Source of the DNA: Rhodocyclus gracilis
GTDB lineage: Bacteria > Pseudomonadota > Gammaproteobacteria > Burkholderiales > Rhodocyclaceae
Assembly: GCF_009617575.1 (NCBI RefSeq)
Contig: NZ_WIXJ01000002.1
Location: 372,001 to 436,000, forward strand
Length of the DNA: 64,000 nt
Reading direction: 5' to 3'
Numbering within the stretch: position 1 is the stretch's first letter; each line of letters begins with the position of its first letter. This document shows, piece after piece, positions 22,915 through 32,368 of this stretch. The notes beneath the pieces were generated by a model. That model saw only the letters and a list, made by a program, of their open reading frames with translations. It searched no databases and was not told the origin of the DNA. Position numbers and translations under genes: made by a program.

Positions 22915-25329
22915 ATGCCGACACCGATTGAACACCGTCTCGCCGAAGAACTCGCCTGCAAAATCAGCCAGGTAAGTGCCGCCATTGCGCTGCTCGACGA
23001 GGGGGCAACCGTGCCGTTCATCGCGCGCTACCGCAAGGAAGTCACCGGCGGGCTCGACGATACGCAATTGCGCCTGCTCGACGAACGACTCGTCTATCTG
23101 CGCGAACTGGAAGACCGGCGCGTCGCCATTCTGGCGGCCATCGACGAGCAGGGAAAACTCACCCCCGAACTCGCCGCCGCCATCGCCGACGCGGACAACA
23201 AGCAGCGCCTCGAAGACCTCTACCTGCCGTACAAGCAAAAGCGCCGCACCAAAGCGCAGATCGCCCGCGAAGCCGGTCTCGACGGGCTGGCCGACGCGCT
23301 GCTCGCCGACCCGACGCTCATTCCCGAGGAGGTGGCGGCGGGGTTTCTCAATGCCGACGCCGGCTTTGCCGACGCCAAGGCAGCGCTCGACGGCGCGCGC
23401 CAGATCATCATGGAGCGACTGGCAGAAGACGCCGAACTGCTCGGCGTGCTGCGCGAACGCCTGCGCGAGAACGGCGTCGTGCGCTCGACGCTCGTCGCCG
23501 GCAAGGAGACGGAAGGCGCCAAATTCCGTGACTACTTCGACTACAGCGAAGCGCTTGGCGACATCCCCTCGCATCGCGCGCTGGCGCTCTTTCGCGGCCG
23601 TAACGAAGGCGCCTTGCAGGTGTCGCTGCTCCCCGAAGCCGAGCCGGCACGCGATGCCGAAACGCCGGCGCCAGCCATCAGCGCCGGCGACGCACGCATG
23701 CTCGGACTGATCGCCGCGCACGCCGGCATCGGCGACAGCCTCGGTGCAGCCGGCCGTGCCGCTGACCGCTGGCTGGCCGAGAGCGTGCGCTGGGCCTGGC
23801 GCATCAAGATTCAGCCACACCTCGAACTGGAATTGATGGGGGAGTTGCGCGAGCGCGCCGAAGAAGAAGCGATCCGCGTCTTCGCGCACAACCTGCGCGA
23901 TCTCCTGCTCGCCGCGCCGGCCGGCCGACAGCCAACGATGGGCCTCGATCCGGGCATCCGCACCGGCGTCAAGGTCGCCGTCGTCGACGCCACCGGCAAA
24001 CTGCTCGATACCGCCACGGTGTACCCACACGAACCGCGCCGCGACGTCGAAGGCGCGCTGGCGACGCTGGCCGCGCTCGTCAACAAGCACGCGGTCAGCC
24101 TGATCGCCATTGGCAACGGCACCGCCAGCCGCGAAACCGACCGACTGGCAGCCGAACTAATCCGACGCCTGCCCGAACGCACGCTCACCAAGGTCGTCGT
24201 CTCGGAAGCCGGCGCCTCGGTCTACTCCGCCTCGGAATTTGCGGCGCGCGAATTCCCCGACCTTGATGTCAGTCTGCGCGGCGCAGTCTCCATCGCGCGC
24301 CGCCTGCAAGACCCGCTCGCCGAACTCGTCAAGATCGACCCCAAATCCATCGGTGTCGGCCAGTACCAGCATGACGTCAGCCAGACCAAGCTGTCGCGCG
24401 CGCTCGACGCCGTCGTCGAAGACGGCGTCAATGCCGTGGGCGTCGACGCCAATACCGCCTCGGTGCCGCTGCTGGCTCGCGTTTCCGGACTGACGCCAGC
24501 GCTGGCCGCCAATATCGTGGCCCACCGCGACGCGCACGGAGCCTTCACGAGCCGCCGCCAACTGCGCGAAGTACCGCGCCTTGGCGACAAGACCTTCGAG
24601 CAGGCCGCCGGCTTTCTGCGCATCGTCGGTGGCGAGGAAGCCCTCGACGCTTCGGCGGTGCACCCCGAAGCCTACCCGCTCGTCGAGCGCATCCTGGCCG
24701 AGGTTAAAAAGGACGTACGCGAGTTGATCGGCGACACGCGACTCTTGCGCGCCCTGCCGCCAGAACGCTTCGCCGACGAGCGTTTTGGCGTGCCGACGGT
24801 GAAAGACATCCTGCAGGAGCTGGAAAAACCCGGCCGCGACCCGCGCCCGGAATTCAAGGCCGCGCACTTCCGCGAGGGCGTCGAAGCCATCGCCGACCTG
24901 ACGCCCGGCATGCTGCTCGAAGGCGTCGTCACCAACGTCGCCAATTTCGGCGCCTTCGTCGATATCGGCGTGCACCAGGACGGCCTCGTGCACATTTCCG
25001 CGCTGTCGAAAAACTACGTGAAAGACCCGCGCAGCGTCGTCAAGGCGGGCGACGTGGTCAAGGTCAAGGTTCTCGAAATCGACGCGGCGCGCAAACGCAT
25101 CGCGCTGACCATGCGCCTTGACGACGACGTCGCGCACGCTGGCGGCGAGAAGCGTGGCAACGAGCGGCAAGCCAGCGCCGGTCGGCCGCGTCCGGACGGG
25201 CGCAATGCGCCGTCGGGCGAACGCGGCAAGGCGGCGAACGAGCGACGAAGTCCCGCCGGCGCTCCGGGCGGCAAGGCCCCGGCGATGGATGGCGCCATGG
25301 CAGCGGCCTTCGCCAGGCTCAAACGCTGA
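22915..25329 (+). CDS. tex: Tex family transcription accessory protein
   Basis: An 804-residue nucleic-acid-binding protein of the Tex/Spt6 family. The order of domains is standard: an N-terminal helix-turn-helix region, a YqgF/RuvC-like domain at GLDPGIRTG (343), helix-hairpin-helix motifs around 500-560 ([17 protein letters not shown]), and a C-terminal S1 RNA-binding domain starting near 665 ([14 protein letters not shown]). After ~735 comes a basic, low-complexity tail rich in G, R and A. The start at ATG 22915 follows family length; AAGGAA is 12 bases upstream. A GGDEF gene follows by 27 bases. Confidence 0.95.
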   Translation: MPTPIEHRLAEELACKISQVSAAIALLDEGATVPFIARYRKEVTGGLDDTQLRLLDERLVYLRELEDRRVAILAAIDEQGKLTPELAAAIADADNKQRLEDLYLPYKQKRRTKAQIAREAGLDGLADALLADPTLIPEEVAAGFLNADAGFADAKAALDGARQIIMERLAEDAELLGVLRERLRENGVVRSTLVAGKETEGAKFRDYFDYSEALGDIPSHRALALFRGRNEGALQVSLLPEAEPARDAETPAPAISAGDARMLGLIAAHAGIGDSLGAAGRAADRWLAESVRWAWRIKIQPHLELELMGELRERAEEEAIRVFAHNLRDLLLAAPAGRQPTMGLDPGIRTGVKVAVVDATGKLLDTATVYPHEPRRDVEGALATLAALVNKHAVSLIAIGNGTASRETDRLAAELIRRLPERTLTKVVVSEAGASVYSASEFAAREFPDLDVSLRGAVSIARRLQDPLAELVKIDPKSIGVGQYQHDVSQTKLSRALDAVVEDGVNAVGVDANTASVPLLARVSGLTPALAANIVAHRDAHGAFTSRRQLREVPRLGDKTFEQAAGFLRIVGGEEALDASAVHPEAYPLVERILAEVKKDVRELIGDTRLLRALPPERFADERFGVPTVKDILQELEKPGRDPRPEFKAAHFREGVEAIADLTPGMLLEGVVTNVANFGAFVDIGVHQDGLVHISALSKNYVKDPRSVVKAGDVVKVKVLEIDAARKRIALTMRLDDDVAHAGGEKRGNERQASAGRPRPDGRNAPSGERGKAANERRSPAGAPGGKAPAMDGAMAAAFARLKR

Positions 25330-25356
25330 CACCGCCGCACGCGCCGCCCCACCGAG

Positions 25357-26511
25357 ATGCAGCCCGACGTCCCGACAATGGCCATGATGGTCTCGGTGGC
25401 CATCCTGACCATGAGCGGCGCGACGCTCTGGCTGACGCGCGCGCAAAGCAGCGAGGGGCTCAATCTCTGGGGCGGCGGCCTCCTCGTCTACGCGCTCGCA
25501 CTGCCGGTCCTCACCCTGCGGCCGATGATTCCGGTGAACTTCTCGATCATCGTCGGCAACAGCCTGTTTTCGCTCTCCATCGGGCTGATGCTGTGGGGCT
25601 ACTACCGCTTTCTGGAACGCCGCCCGAATCTCTGGCTGACACTGGGACCGGTGTTCCTCACCGCCATCTGCATGTGGCTATTTCTCGACCGTCTCGGCAT
25701 GCGCGTCATGCTCAACGGGCTGATTGCCGGTACGCAGACGCTCGTTCTCGCCGCCATCATGTACCGCCACCGGCAGCTGACGCCCGGCCACGGCTATCAG
25801 CTCCTGCTCTGCGGGTGCCTGATGTCGACGCTCATTTGCTATGCGCGCTTCCTCGCCGTATTCAGCGGCGCCGTCTCCAGCCCGACGAGCGACGGCGCCC
25901 AATTATTGCAAACCGTCAGTTTTATCGGTGCGCTCTCGGCGGCAATGCTCGACGCGGTGGGCTTCATCGGCATGATCAAGGAGCGCGCCGACGCGCGTAA
26001 TCGCACGCTGGCGATGTTCGACGAACTGACCGGCATCGCCAATCGCCGTGCGATCCGCGACGAATTCGCGCGGCGCTCCTCCGAAGCGCGGCGGCACCGG
26101 CGTTCGCTCAGCGTGCTGATGATCGACATCGACCATTTCAAGGAGGTCAACGACACCTACGGTCACCCGGCCGGCGACCGGGTGCTGAAGACCGTTGCCC
26201 ACCTGATCGGCTCGCGCCTGCGCGCGCAGGACGCCCTCGGTCGCTATGGCGGCGAGGAGTTTCTCGTCGTCCTGCCCAACACGGCGCAAGAGGCGGGCGC
26301 CCTGCTCGCCGAGGATCTCTGCCAATGCATCGCCGCGACCCCCATCGACCTCGGCGACGGCATCAGCATCCACATCAGCGCGAGCATCGGCGTCGCCGGC
26401 GTACCGCTCAACGACACGAGGCACAGCGAGGACATCATCCGCGCCAGCGACGACGCTCTCTACCGCGCCAAGAAACTCGGCCGCAACCGCGTCGAAGAAG
26501 GCATTCTCTGA
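25357..26511 (+). CDS. Membrane-bound diguanylate cyclase (GGDEF)
   Basis: A 384-residue protein with about six N-terminal membrane helices (residues 8-200) and a C-terminal GGDEF domain that should make cyclic di-GMP. The active-site loop is GGEEF (298-302), a competent variant. The inhibitory I-site RxxD is present as RAQD (289-292), exactly five residues ahead of it, so product feedback is expected. FDELTGIANRRAI marks the domain start. The membrane part does not match a sensor domain I can name. It follows tex closely and could share its transcript. Confidence 0.9.
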   Translation: MQPDVPTMAMMVSVAILTMSGATLWLTRAQSSEGLNLWGGGLLVYALALPVLTLRPMIPVNFSIIVGNSLFSLSIGLMLWGYYRFLERRPNLWLTLGPVFLTAICMWLFLDRLGMRVMLNGLIAGTQTLVLAAIMYRHRQLTPGHGYQLLLCGCLMSTLICYARFLAVFSGAVSSPTSDGAQLLQTVSFIGALSAAMLDAVGFIGMIKERADARNRTLAMFDELTGIANRRAIRDEFARRSSEARRHRRSLSVLMIDIDHFKEVNDTYGHPAGDRVLKTVAHLIGSRLRAQDALGRYGGEEFLVVLPNTAQEAGALLAEDLCQCIAATPIDLGDGISIHISASIGVAGVPLNDTRHSEDIIRASDDALYRAKKLGRNRVEEGIL

Positions 26512-26648
26512 GCTTCGCGCAGTCTGCCGTGCGCTCTGCCGCACACCCGCCCCCGTATGCGGCCGCCTATCCGGCCGCGCGCTCGCCCGGAACACCGGAA
26601 CCTGGCTGCGCCGACACCATGACATCCACTGCCACGAAAGGACACACC

Positions 26649-27167
26649 GTGCGCTTTCTCTCCCACTTCCGCCCCGGCTGCCGAGGGTTTCTGCATGGCC
26701 TCGCCGTCCTGCTCCTTGGCAGCACCTTGCTACTGCCGATGCTGGCGAATGCGGCGATGCTGGCGCCGGGCGCCGCGTTTCCGGCACTCACTATCGACGA
26801 CCAGCACGGCAAGCCCCTCAGAATCGACGGCGAAACACAGCTCGTCATCTTCACCGCCGACATGGCGGCCGGCGACTTCGTCAAGGAAGTGCTGCATGCG
26901 CAGGCGCCCGGCACACTTGAACAACTGCACGCAATCTACCTCTCCGACATCAGCGGCATGCCATCGCTGATCACGCGCATGGTCGCTCTGCCGAAACTGC
27001 GCGAACTGCCCTTTGCCGTCGGTATCGGCCGCGATGCCGCACAGTTGGCCGACCTGCCCCGCCAATCCGGCGCCGCCAGCGTCGTGCAGTTGCAGGGGGG
27101 CAAGGTAACGGCGATTGGCTACGTCAGGGACGCCGCCCAACTCCGACAAGCGCTCGGACTCAGGTAA
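26649..27167 (+). CDS. Secreted thioredoxin-fold-like protein without catalytic cysteines
   Basis: A 172-residue protein with a Sec signal peptide (GLAVLLLGSTLLLPMLANA|A). Start GTG 26649 is chosen because AAAGGA lies six bases upstream; ATG 26619 is the alternative. The mature part opens LAPGAAFPALTIDDQHGKPL, the usual first strand-turn of AhpC/TlpA-like thioredoxin folds, but the expected CxxC is absent (TADMAAGDF). It may be a redox-inactive relative such as the YtfJ group. The function is unknown. It follows the diguanylate cyclase on the same strand. Confidence 0.6.
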   Translation: MRFLSHFRPGCRGFLHGLAVLLLGSTLLLPMLANAAMLAPGAAFPALTIDDQHGKPLRIDGETQLVIFTADMAAGDFVKEVLHAQAPGTLEQLHAIYLSDISGMPSLITRMVALPKLRELPFAVGIGRDAAQLADLPRQSGAASVVQLQGGKVTAIGYVRDAAQLRQALGLR

Positions 27168-27173
27168 ACCGCC

Positions 27174-28826
27174 TCAAGCGGCGACGCTCTGCCGTTCCGG
27201 CACGCCAGCCAGCGCGGCGCACACCTCAGCGATAACCGTCCCCCAATCGCCCGCGCGCGTCTGCCGAAAGATGCGCAGACTGCGATACCAGGGCGAATCG
27301 CTGCGCCCGTACTGCCAGCGCCACTCGCTGCCATAGCGTAAGAGCAGCCAGCACGGTATGCCGAGCGCGCCGGCGAGATGCGCGACAGCGGTATCGACGC
27401 AGATGACGAGGTCGACAGCCTCCAGCACCGCCGCCGTCGCGGCAAAGTCGGGGAAGGCACCGGATAACTGCCGCAGCGAGGGCCACTGCGCCAGCGTCTC
27501 CTGATCCGCGGCGGGAACATCGCGTTGCAGACTGATCAGCTCCACGCCCAAGTTTTCTTCCGCCGCCACCAGCGGCCGGAGCTCGCACAAGGACAGATCG
27601 CGCGTGCGGTTGAGAACGCCATACTGCCGCCCCGCCCAGACGAGGCCGACACGCCGACCGGCCGCCGGGCCAAGCCGCGCCCGCCAGTGCGCGACCTCGA
27701 TCGGATCGGCACGCAGATAAGGCGCGCCTTTTTCGCTCGCCGGCGCATCGAGGCCCAAAGCGAGCGGCAGGCTGAGGAGCGGAACGTGTGCGTCGTGCGG
27801 CGGCAGATCGCCGTCGTCGCCAACGACGTGTAGCGTCGGCGCGTTCACCGCCAGTTCCGCCAAAAGTCGCTGCAAGGGCGCCGGCACACGCAGGATGACG
27901 CGCGCCGCAGACGTCGATTGGGCCAGGCGCGGCACGAAGCGGGCGAACTGGATGGCATCGCCAAAGCCCTGCTCCGCCCAGACAAGCAGCGTCTTCCCCG
28001 CAAGATCGACGGTGCCCAGCGGCTCGCCCGCGTTGGGCGGCAACACATCTACGCCTGCCTTGCCAAGCCAGAGCGGCCGCCCGCAGGCGAGCCAGTGGCG
28101 CTTCAGCTGGGCGGTCTGCCAACGCCATTCAAGGCCGCCCCAACCACGCGCATCACCCTCGCCCAGCCAGCAATGCGCGATTTCCAGCTGCGCCTCGGCA
28201 AAGTCAGGAACGAGCGCGATAGCGCGCTGATAGGCGATACGCGCCTCGGCAAGGCGCCCTTGCTGCTGTAGAACATTGCCCTGGTTGTAATGAAACTCGG
28301 CGCGCAGTGGGGCGAGTTCGCAGGCACGCCGATACGCCGTCAGGGCCTCGTCGTGCCGATTCAGCGCCAGCAGCGCTGTGCCGCAACCGTTGAGCGCATC
28401 GACGGCATCCGGCGAGCGCGCGAGCGCCGCTTCGTAATCCGCCAAAGCCTGCGCCGGCTCTCCGACCTGGCAGTAGAGCGCGGCACGCCGCAGGCGAGCG
28501 GCAACCTCCTCCACCGTGCCGATGGCGGCGGCGAAAGCAGCGAACGCCATCTGCCGGATATCGTCGTAGATGGCGCTGATCTCGGGCGCAGGGACGAGGC
28601 GCAAGAACTCGTCGAGCGCGGCGAGCGCCTCCTCGTAGCGCCCCAAATGGGCCAGTACGGGAGCGCGTTCGATCTGCGCCGGCAAAAAATGCGGATCGAC
28701 CCGCAACACCTCATCGAGGCAAGCCAGCGCCCCCATCCAGTCGCCGCCGTGGCGCCGCTCGACGGCGGCAAGCAACAGCGGCAGCAGCGTATCGACCGCG
28801 GCGGCAGAAGGAATCACGGCGCTCAT
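27174..28826 (-). CDS. TPR protein with C-terminal glycosyltransferase-9-like domain
   Basis: A 550-residue soluble protein. Residues ~1-235 hold about six tetratricopeptide repeats (for example RAAALYCQVGEPAQALADYE). The rest resembles the heptosyltransferase-like half found in many TPR-glycosyltransferases, ending with CVDTAVAHLAGALGIPCW and a Trp/Tyr-rich segment typical of that group. Such proteins are often found in flagellin or surface-glycan glycosylation loci; here the neighbours do not settle its acceptor. It converges on the secreted thioredoxin-like gene with six bases between. Confidence 0.8.
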   Translation of the reverse strand: MSAVIPSAAAVDTLLPLLLAAVERRHGGDWMGALACLDEVLRVDPHFLPAQIERAPVLAHLGRYEEALAALDEFLRLVPAPEISAIYDDIRQMAFAAFAAAIGTVEEVAARLRRAALYCQVGEPAQALADYEAALARSPDAVDALNGCGTALLALNRHDEALTAYRRACELAPLRAEFHYNQGNVLQQQGRLAEARIAYQRAIALVPDFAEAQLEIAHCWLGEGDARGWGGLEWRWQTAQLKRHWLACGRPLWLGKAGVDVLPPNAGEPLGTVDLAGKTLLVWAEQGFGDAIQFARFVPRLAQSTSAARVILRVPAPLQRLLAELAVNAPTLHVVGDDGDLPPHDAHVPLLSLPLALGLDAPASEKGAPYLRADPIEVAHWRARLGPAAGRRVGLVWAGRQYGVLNRTRDLSLCELRPLVAAEENLGVELISLQRDVPAADQETLAQWPSLRQLSGAFPDFAATAAVLEAVDLVICVDTAVAHLAGALGIPCWLLLRYGSEWRWQYGRSDSPWYRSLRIFRQTRAGDWGTVIAEVCAALAGVPERQSVAA

Positions 28827-29026
28827 GCGGGCTTTCGGTCACGATTCATGGCGACATTTTTTGCCAAAACGCTCCGCCCGTGTTCAATGGCTCGGAAGAT
28901 GCATCCGGAAATAACGCGGGGGATGATTCGGGAAATCGGCGGGTCAATCGGCCGCTCAATGGACAGTTCAACGGACTGAGCAGCGCGCCAGGCAACGCAC
29001 TGGGCGGAACACATCACGCCGCGCGA

Positions 29027-29413
29027 TCACGCATAGACGTCGACATTTTCGCCGACGGCGCTGGTACTGGAACGTTGGGGGGTCGAACGACTCTTCTCCG
29101 CGCTGCTCGTCGTCGCAGAGGCAGCCGATGCAGCCGCCGTCGTGCTGCTCTCCGAAGAGTTCTTTTCTGCCTGTAGCTGGGCGATGCGCGCCTGGAGCAG
29201 GGCGATCTCGGCCTTGATCACCTTCGCCTGATCGCTCGTCGAACTGCTGCTGGAAGCGCCCGACGTGCCGGAACTGCTGCCTGAATCGCTCAGCTTGGTA
29301 AGGCTTTTTTCCAGCGCAGCAATCTGCTTTTGCAGGGCGGCGATCTGCGAGGCAATGCTGCCTCCTCCGCTGGTTTGCGTCGAACTGGCGCTCGAAGTGA
29401 CGGCGGTGACCAT
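29027..29413 (-). CDS. FlxA-like coiled-coil protein
   Basis: A 128-residue low-complexity protein with two short heptad stretches (IASQIAALQKQIAALEKSL and VIKAEIALLQARIAQLQAE) separated and followed by Ser/Thr/Ala-rich linkers, matching the FlxA-like family linked to flagellar regulons in enterobacteria. Start ATG 29413 has AAGGAA six bases upstream (AAGGAAAAATCATG); the longer frame start at 29461 has none. There is no signal peptide. Its role is unknown, and a link with fliW 6 kb away is only suggestive. Confidence 0.65.
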   Translation of the reverse strand: MVTAVTSSASSTQTSGGGSIASQIAALQKQIAALEKSLTKLSDSGSSSGTSGASSSSSTSDQAKVIKAEIALLQARIAQLQAEKNSSESSTTAAASAASATTSSAEKSRSTPQRSSTSAVGENVDVYA

Positions 29414-29670
29414 GATTTTTCCTTTCAAGGAGAACAAGGCGTTCACCTGCACTATCGGCATAAGCCTGCGTGCAATGAAGGGCGCGGCGGGTAAATCACG
29501 GTAAAGCCTGCCCGCCGTCGCGCCTACCGCCTCTCGGGCCGCCTGTCAGGGCACGTCGTAGGCTGCCTTTCATGCCACTGCTCGCACCGACCACGCCGTT
29601 CTTCCCCGGTGACGCCGCCGCCCCGGTAAAATGCGTGCCTTACGGATCGCTCTCAAGGACCCCGCTGCCC

Positions 29671-30039
29671 ATGCCCTCCCCCGACCACGCCCCGCGCTGC
29701 CGCGTCTTCGGCATCAAGAACTGCGACACGATGAAAAAAGCCTTCGCCTGGCTCGACGCGAACGGCGTCGACTACGAATTCATCGACTACAAGAAGGCAG
29801 GCGTCGTCGCCGCTCACGTAGCCGACTGGGCGCAACGTGCCGGCTGGCAGACGCTCGTCAATCGCCAGGGACTGACCTGGAAGAAGCTGCCCGCAGAACA
29901 ACGCGCCGACCTCGATGAAGCGCGCGCACTGGCGCTGATGAACGCGCAGCCGACCCTGATCAAGCGCCCGGTGCTCGACACCGGCCGCACCCTGCTCATC
30001 GGCTTTGACGCCGAACGTTATCGCGAGGTGTTCGCATGA
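29671..30039 (+). CDS. ArsC/Spx-family reductase-like protein (YffB type)
   Basis: A 122-residue thioredoxin-fold protein of the ArsC/Spx family. The single active-site cysteine is Cys18 in GIKNCDTMKKA, the YffB-like variant of the ArsC motif. LIKRPVLDTG near residue 98 supplies the conserved Arg. YffB homologues are not proven arsenate reductases, and no ars genes are nearby. The stop overlaps the hslO start by four bases (ATGA), so translation is coupled with the chaperone gene. The longer in-frame start at 29572 lacks a site. Confidence 0.85.
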   Translation: MPSPDHAPRCRVFGIKNCDTMKKAFAWLDANGVDYEFIDYKKAGVVAAHVADWAQRAGWQTLVNRQGLTWKKLPAEQRADLDEARALALMNAQPTLIKRPVLDTGRTLLIGFDAERYREVFA

Positions 30040-30893
30040 GTATCGATACGCTGCAACGTTTCCTCCTCGACGAACTCGACATTCGCGGCGCCGTCGTCCG
30101 TCTCGGGCCGCTCTGGCAACGCATCGTCGCTGGACGCAACTACGCGCCGCCGGTCGCCGCCCTGCTCGGCGAAATGTGCGCGACGACGCTGTTCATTGCC
30201 GATGCGCTCAAGCAGCCCGGCCGCATCACCTTCCAGCTGCGCGGCAGCGGCCCGGTGTCGCTGCTCGTCGTCGATTGCGACGAGCGCCTGAATTTGCGCG
30301 CCATGGCGCACGCCGCCGCCGATGTCGCACCGGGAACGGCGCCGCAACTGCTCGGCGACGGCCAGCTGATGCTCTCGCTCGACCTGCCGAACCTGCGTCA
30401 GCCCTACCAGAGCATCGTGCCGATGCAGGGCGACAGCATCGCCGAGATCTTCGAGCATTACCTCGGCCTCTCGGAGCAGCTGCCGTCGCGCCTCTTCCTC
30501 GCCGCCTCAGCGGAAGGAGCGGCGGGCATCTTCCTGCAAAAACTGCCGAACGCCGACGCCCGCGACGCCGACGGCTGGAACCGTGTCGAAAGTCTGGCAA
30601 CAACGATCCGCGACGACGAGCTTCTGGGCCTGCCCTGCGACGAGTTGCTGACGCGGCTTTTCAGCCAGGAAGTGGTGCGCGTCTTCCCGGAGCGGCAGGT
30701 TCTGCACGAATGCCCGGAAGACTGGGACAAAGTCCGCACCATGCTGCGCTCGCTTGGCCGCGAGGAAGTCGACGCCGTGCTGCGCGAACACGGCGAAGTG
30801 CTGATCCGCGACGATCTGGCTAACCGCGATTACCGTTTCGACGCCGCCGCCGTTGAGGCGCTGTTTGGCGAAACGCCGCCGACGCTGCACTGA
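30036..30893 (+). CDS. hslO: Hsp33-family chaperone lacking most of the zinc/redox cysteines
   Basis: A 285-residue homologue of Hsp33, the redox-switched holdase. The N-terminal substrate-binding domain is complete (LDELDIRGAVVRLG, SIVPMQGDSIAEIFEHYL). The C-terminal switch normally has CxC then CxxC, equivalent to E. coli Cys232, 234, 265 and 268. Here only Cys226 remains: the second position is Glu228, and the downstream pair is Asp259 and Ala262 (IRDDLANRDYRF). LRSLGREEV and the final helix are conserved, so alignment is secure. The protein probably cannot bind zinc or sense oxidation in the usual way. Confidence 0.9.
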   Translation: MSIDTLQRFLLDELDIRGAVVRLGPLWQRIVAGRNYAPPVAALLGEMCATTLFIADALKQPGRITFQLRGSGPVSLLVVDCDERLNLRAMAHAAADVAPGTAPQLLGDGQLMLSLDLPNLRQPYQSIVPMQGDSIAEIFEHYLGLSEQLPSRLFLAASAEGAAGIFLQKLPNADARDADGWNRVESLATTIRDDELLGLPCDELLTRLFSQEVVRVFPERQVLHECPEDWDKVRTMLRSLGREEVDAVLREHGEVLIRDDLANRDYRFDAAAVEALFGETPPTLH

Positions 30894-30909
30894 GCAGGGG
30901 CGAAGTGCG

Positions 30910-32313
30910 TCAGAGCACTTTGCCCGGATTCATCAGCCCCAGCGGATCGAGCGCCTGCTTGATGGCACGCATGGTTGCCAGTTCGACCGGACTGCGATAG
31001 CGCGCCAACTCGGCACGTTTGAGCTGGCCGATGCCGTGTTCGGCGCTGATGCTGCCGCCGAGGGCGGCGACACGGTCGTGAATCAGCCGGTCGACCGCCG
31101 CTTGGCCGGCGAGCAGACGCGCGTTGTCGGTGGCATCGAGCATCGACTGGTTGTAGTGCAGGTTGCCGTCGCCGATGTGCCCGAAGGTAACGCAACGAAT
31201 CCCCGGAAAGGCCGCTGCCAGCGCCGCATCGGTCGCGGCGATGAATTCGGGAATCGCCGAAATCGGCAGCGAGATGTCGTGCTTGATGCTGAAACCTTCG
31301 CGCTTTTGCGCCTCGGAGATGTTCTCGCGCAGCGCCCAGAGGTGCGCCGCCTGCGCCAGCGTCTGGGCGATGACGACATCGCTCACCTCCCCCGCCGCCA
31401 AGGCGTCTCCCAAGCATTCCTCCAAAGCCGCGAGCAGTACCGGCGCCGTGTCAGCGCCGCTCACGTCGACCAGCAGATGCCAGGCGCTCGTCGTCGGCAG
31501 CGGCGCCGTCTGCCCCGGCAAATGCCGCCGCACGAGCGCCAGCGCGACGCCCGAGACGAGTTCGCACGCCGTCAGCATGGCGCCAAAGCGCGCCTGCATG
31601 CGGGCCAGCACGGCCAGCGCCGCCGCTGGCGAATCGATGGCCAACCACGCCGTCGCGGTCGTACGCGGCGCCGGGAAGAGCTTCAACACCGCCGCCGTGA
31701 TGATGCCGAGCGTTCCCTCGGCGCCAATGAAAAGCTGCTTCAAATCGTAGCCGGTGTTGTCCTTGCGCAAGCCGCGCAGGCCGTTCCACAACTCGCCCGA
31801 AGGCAGGACGACTTCGAGGCCAAGCGTCAGCTCGCGGGTATTGCCGTAGCGCAGCACGTGCACGCCGCCGGCGTTGGTCGACAGGTTGCCGCCGATCAGA
31901 CAGCTGCCTTGGGAAGCCAGCGAGAGCGGGAAAAGCCGTCCAGCCGCTGCCGCCGCCTGTTGTACCGCCGCCAGCGTGCAGCCGGCTTCGACGGTGATCG
32001 TGTTGTTCGCGGCATCGAGCGCGCGGATGTGGTTTAGACGGGCGAGGCTGATAACGACGGCCTCACCGACCGCGTCGGGCGTCGCCGCGCCGCACAGGCT
32101 GGTATTGCCCCCCTGCGGCACCATCGGCACCCGCGCCGCAGCGCAGGCGCGCACGAGGGCGGCAACCTCCTCGGCGCAGCCCGGACGTACGACGCAACGC
32201 GCCGCGCCCTGATAGCGGCCACGCCAGTCGGCGAGGTAAGGCGCGAGATCCGCCGCGTCGGTGAGTACCTGTGTCGGGCCGACGATGGCCGCGAGCGTCT
32301 CGATCAAGGGCAT
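30910..32313 (-). CDS. FAD-linked oxidase, GlcD / D-2-hydroxyacid dehydrogenase type
   Basis: A 467-residue cytosolic flavoprotein of the VAO family. The FAD-binding-4 domain has VPQGGNTSLCG and GSCLIGGNLSTNAGG. The C-terminal FAD-oxidase domain has the metal-binding FGHIGDGNLHYN and the AEHGIGQLKR element. This pattern is shared by D-lactate, D-2-hydroxyglutarate and glycolate dehydrogenases, and sequence alone does not decide among them. No glcEF partners follow, which argues against glycolate oxidase. The homology start is ATG 32313; the frame is open further upstream but without family similarity. Confidence 0.85.
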   Translation of the reverse strand: MPLIETLAAIVGPTQVLTDAADLAPYLADWRGRYQGAARCVVRPGCAEEVAALVRACAAARVPMVPQGGNTSLCGAATPDAVGEAVVISLARLNHIRALDAANNTITVEAGCTLAAVQQAAAAAGRLFPLSLASQGSCLIGGNLSTNAGGVHVLRYGNTRELTLGLEVVLPSGELWNGLRGLRKDNTGYDLKQLFIGAEGTLGIITAAVLKLFPAPRTTATAWLAIDSPAAALAVLARMQARFGAMLTACELVSGVALALVRRHLPGQTAPLPTTSAWHLLVDVSGADTAPVLLAALEECLGDALAAGEVSDVVIAQTLAQAAHLWALRENISEAQKREGFSIKHDISLPISAIPEFIAATDAALAAAFPGIRCVTFGHIGDGNLHYNQSMLDATDNARLLAGQAAVDRLIHDRVAALGGSISAEHGIGQLKRAELARYRSPVELATMRAIKQALDPLGLMNPGKVL

Positions 32314-32368
32314 GGCGAGGCTTTCGGGAAAGACGCACGGCGGCCAAGCGCCCGCCGCGACGTCGGGC

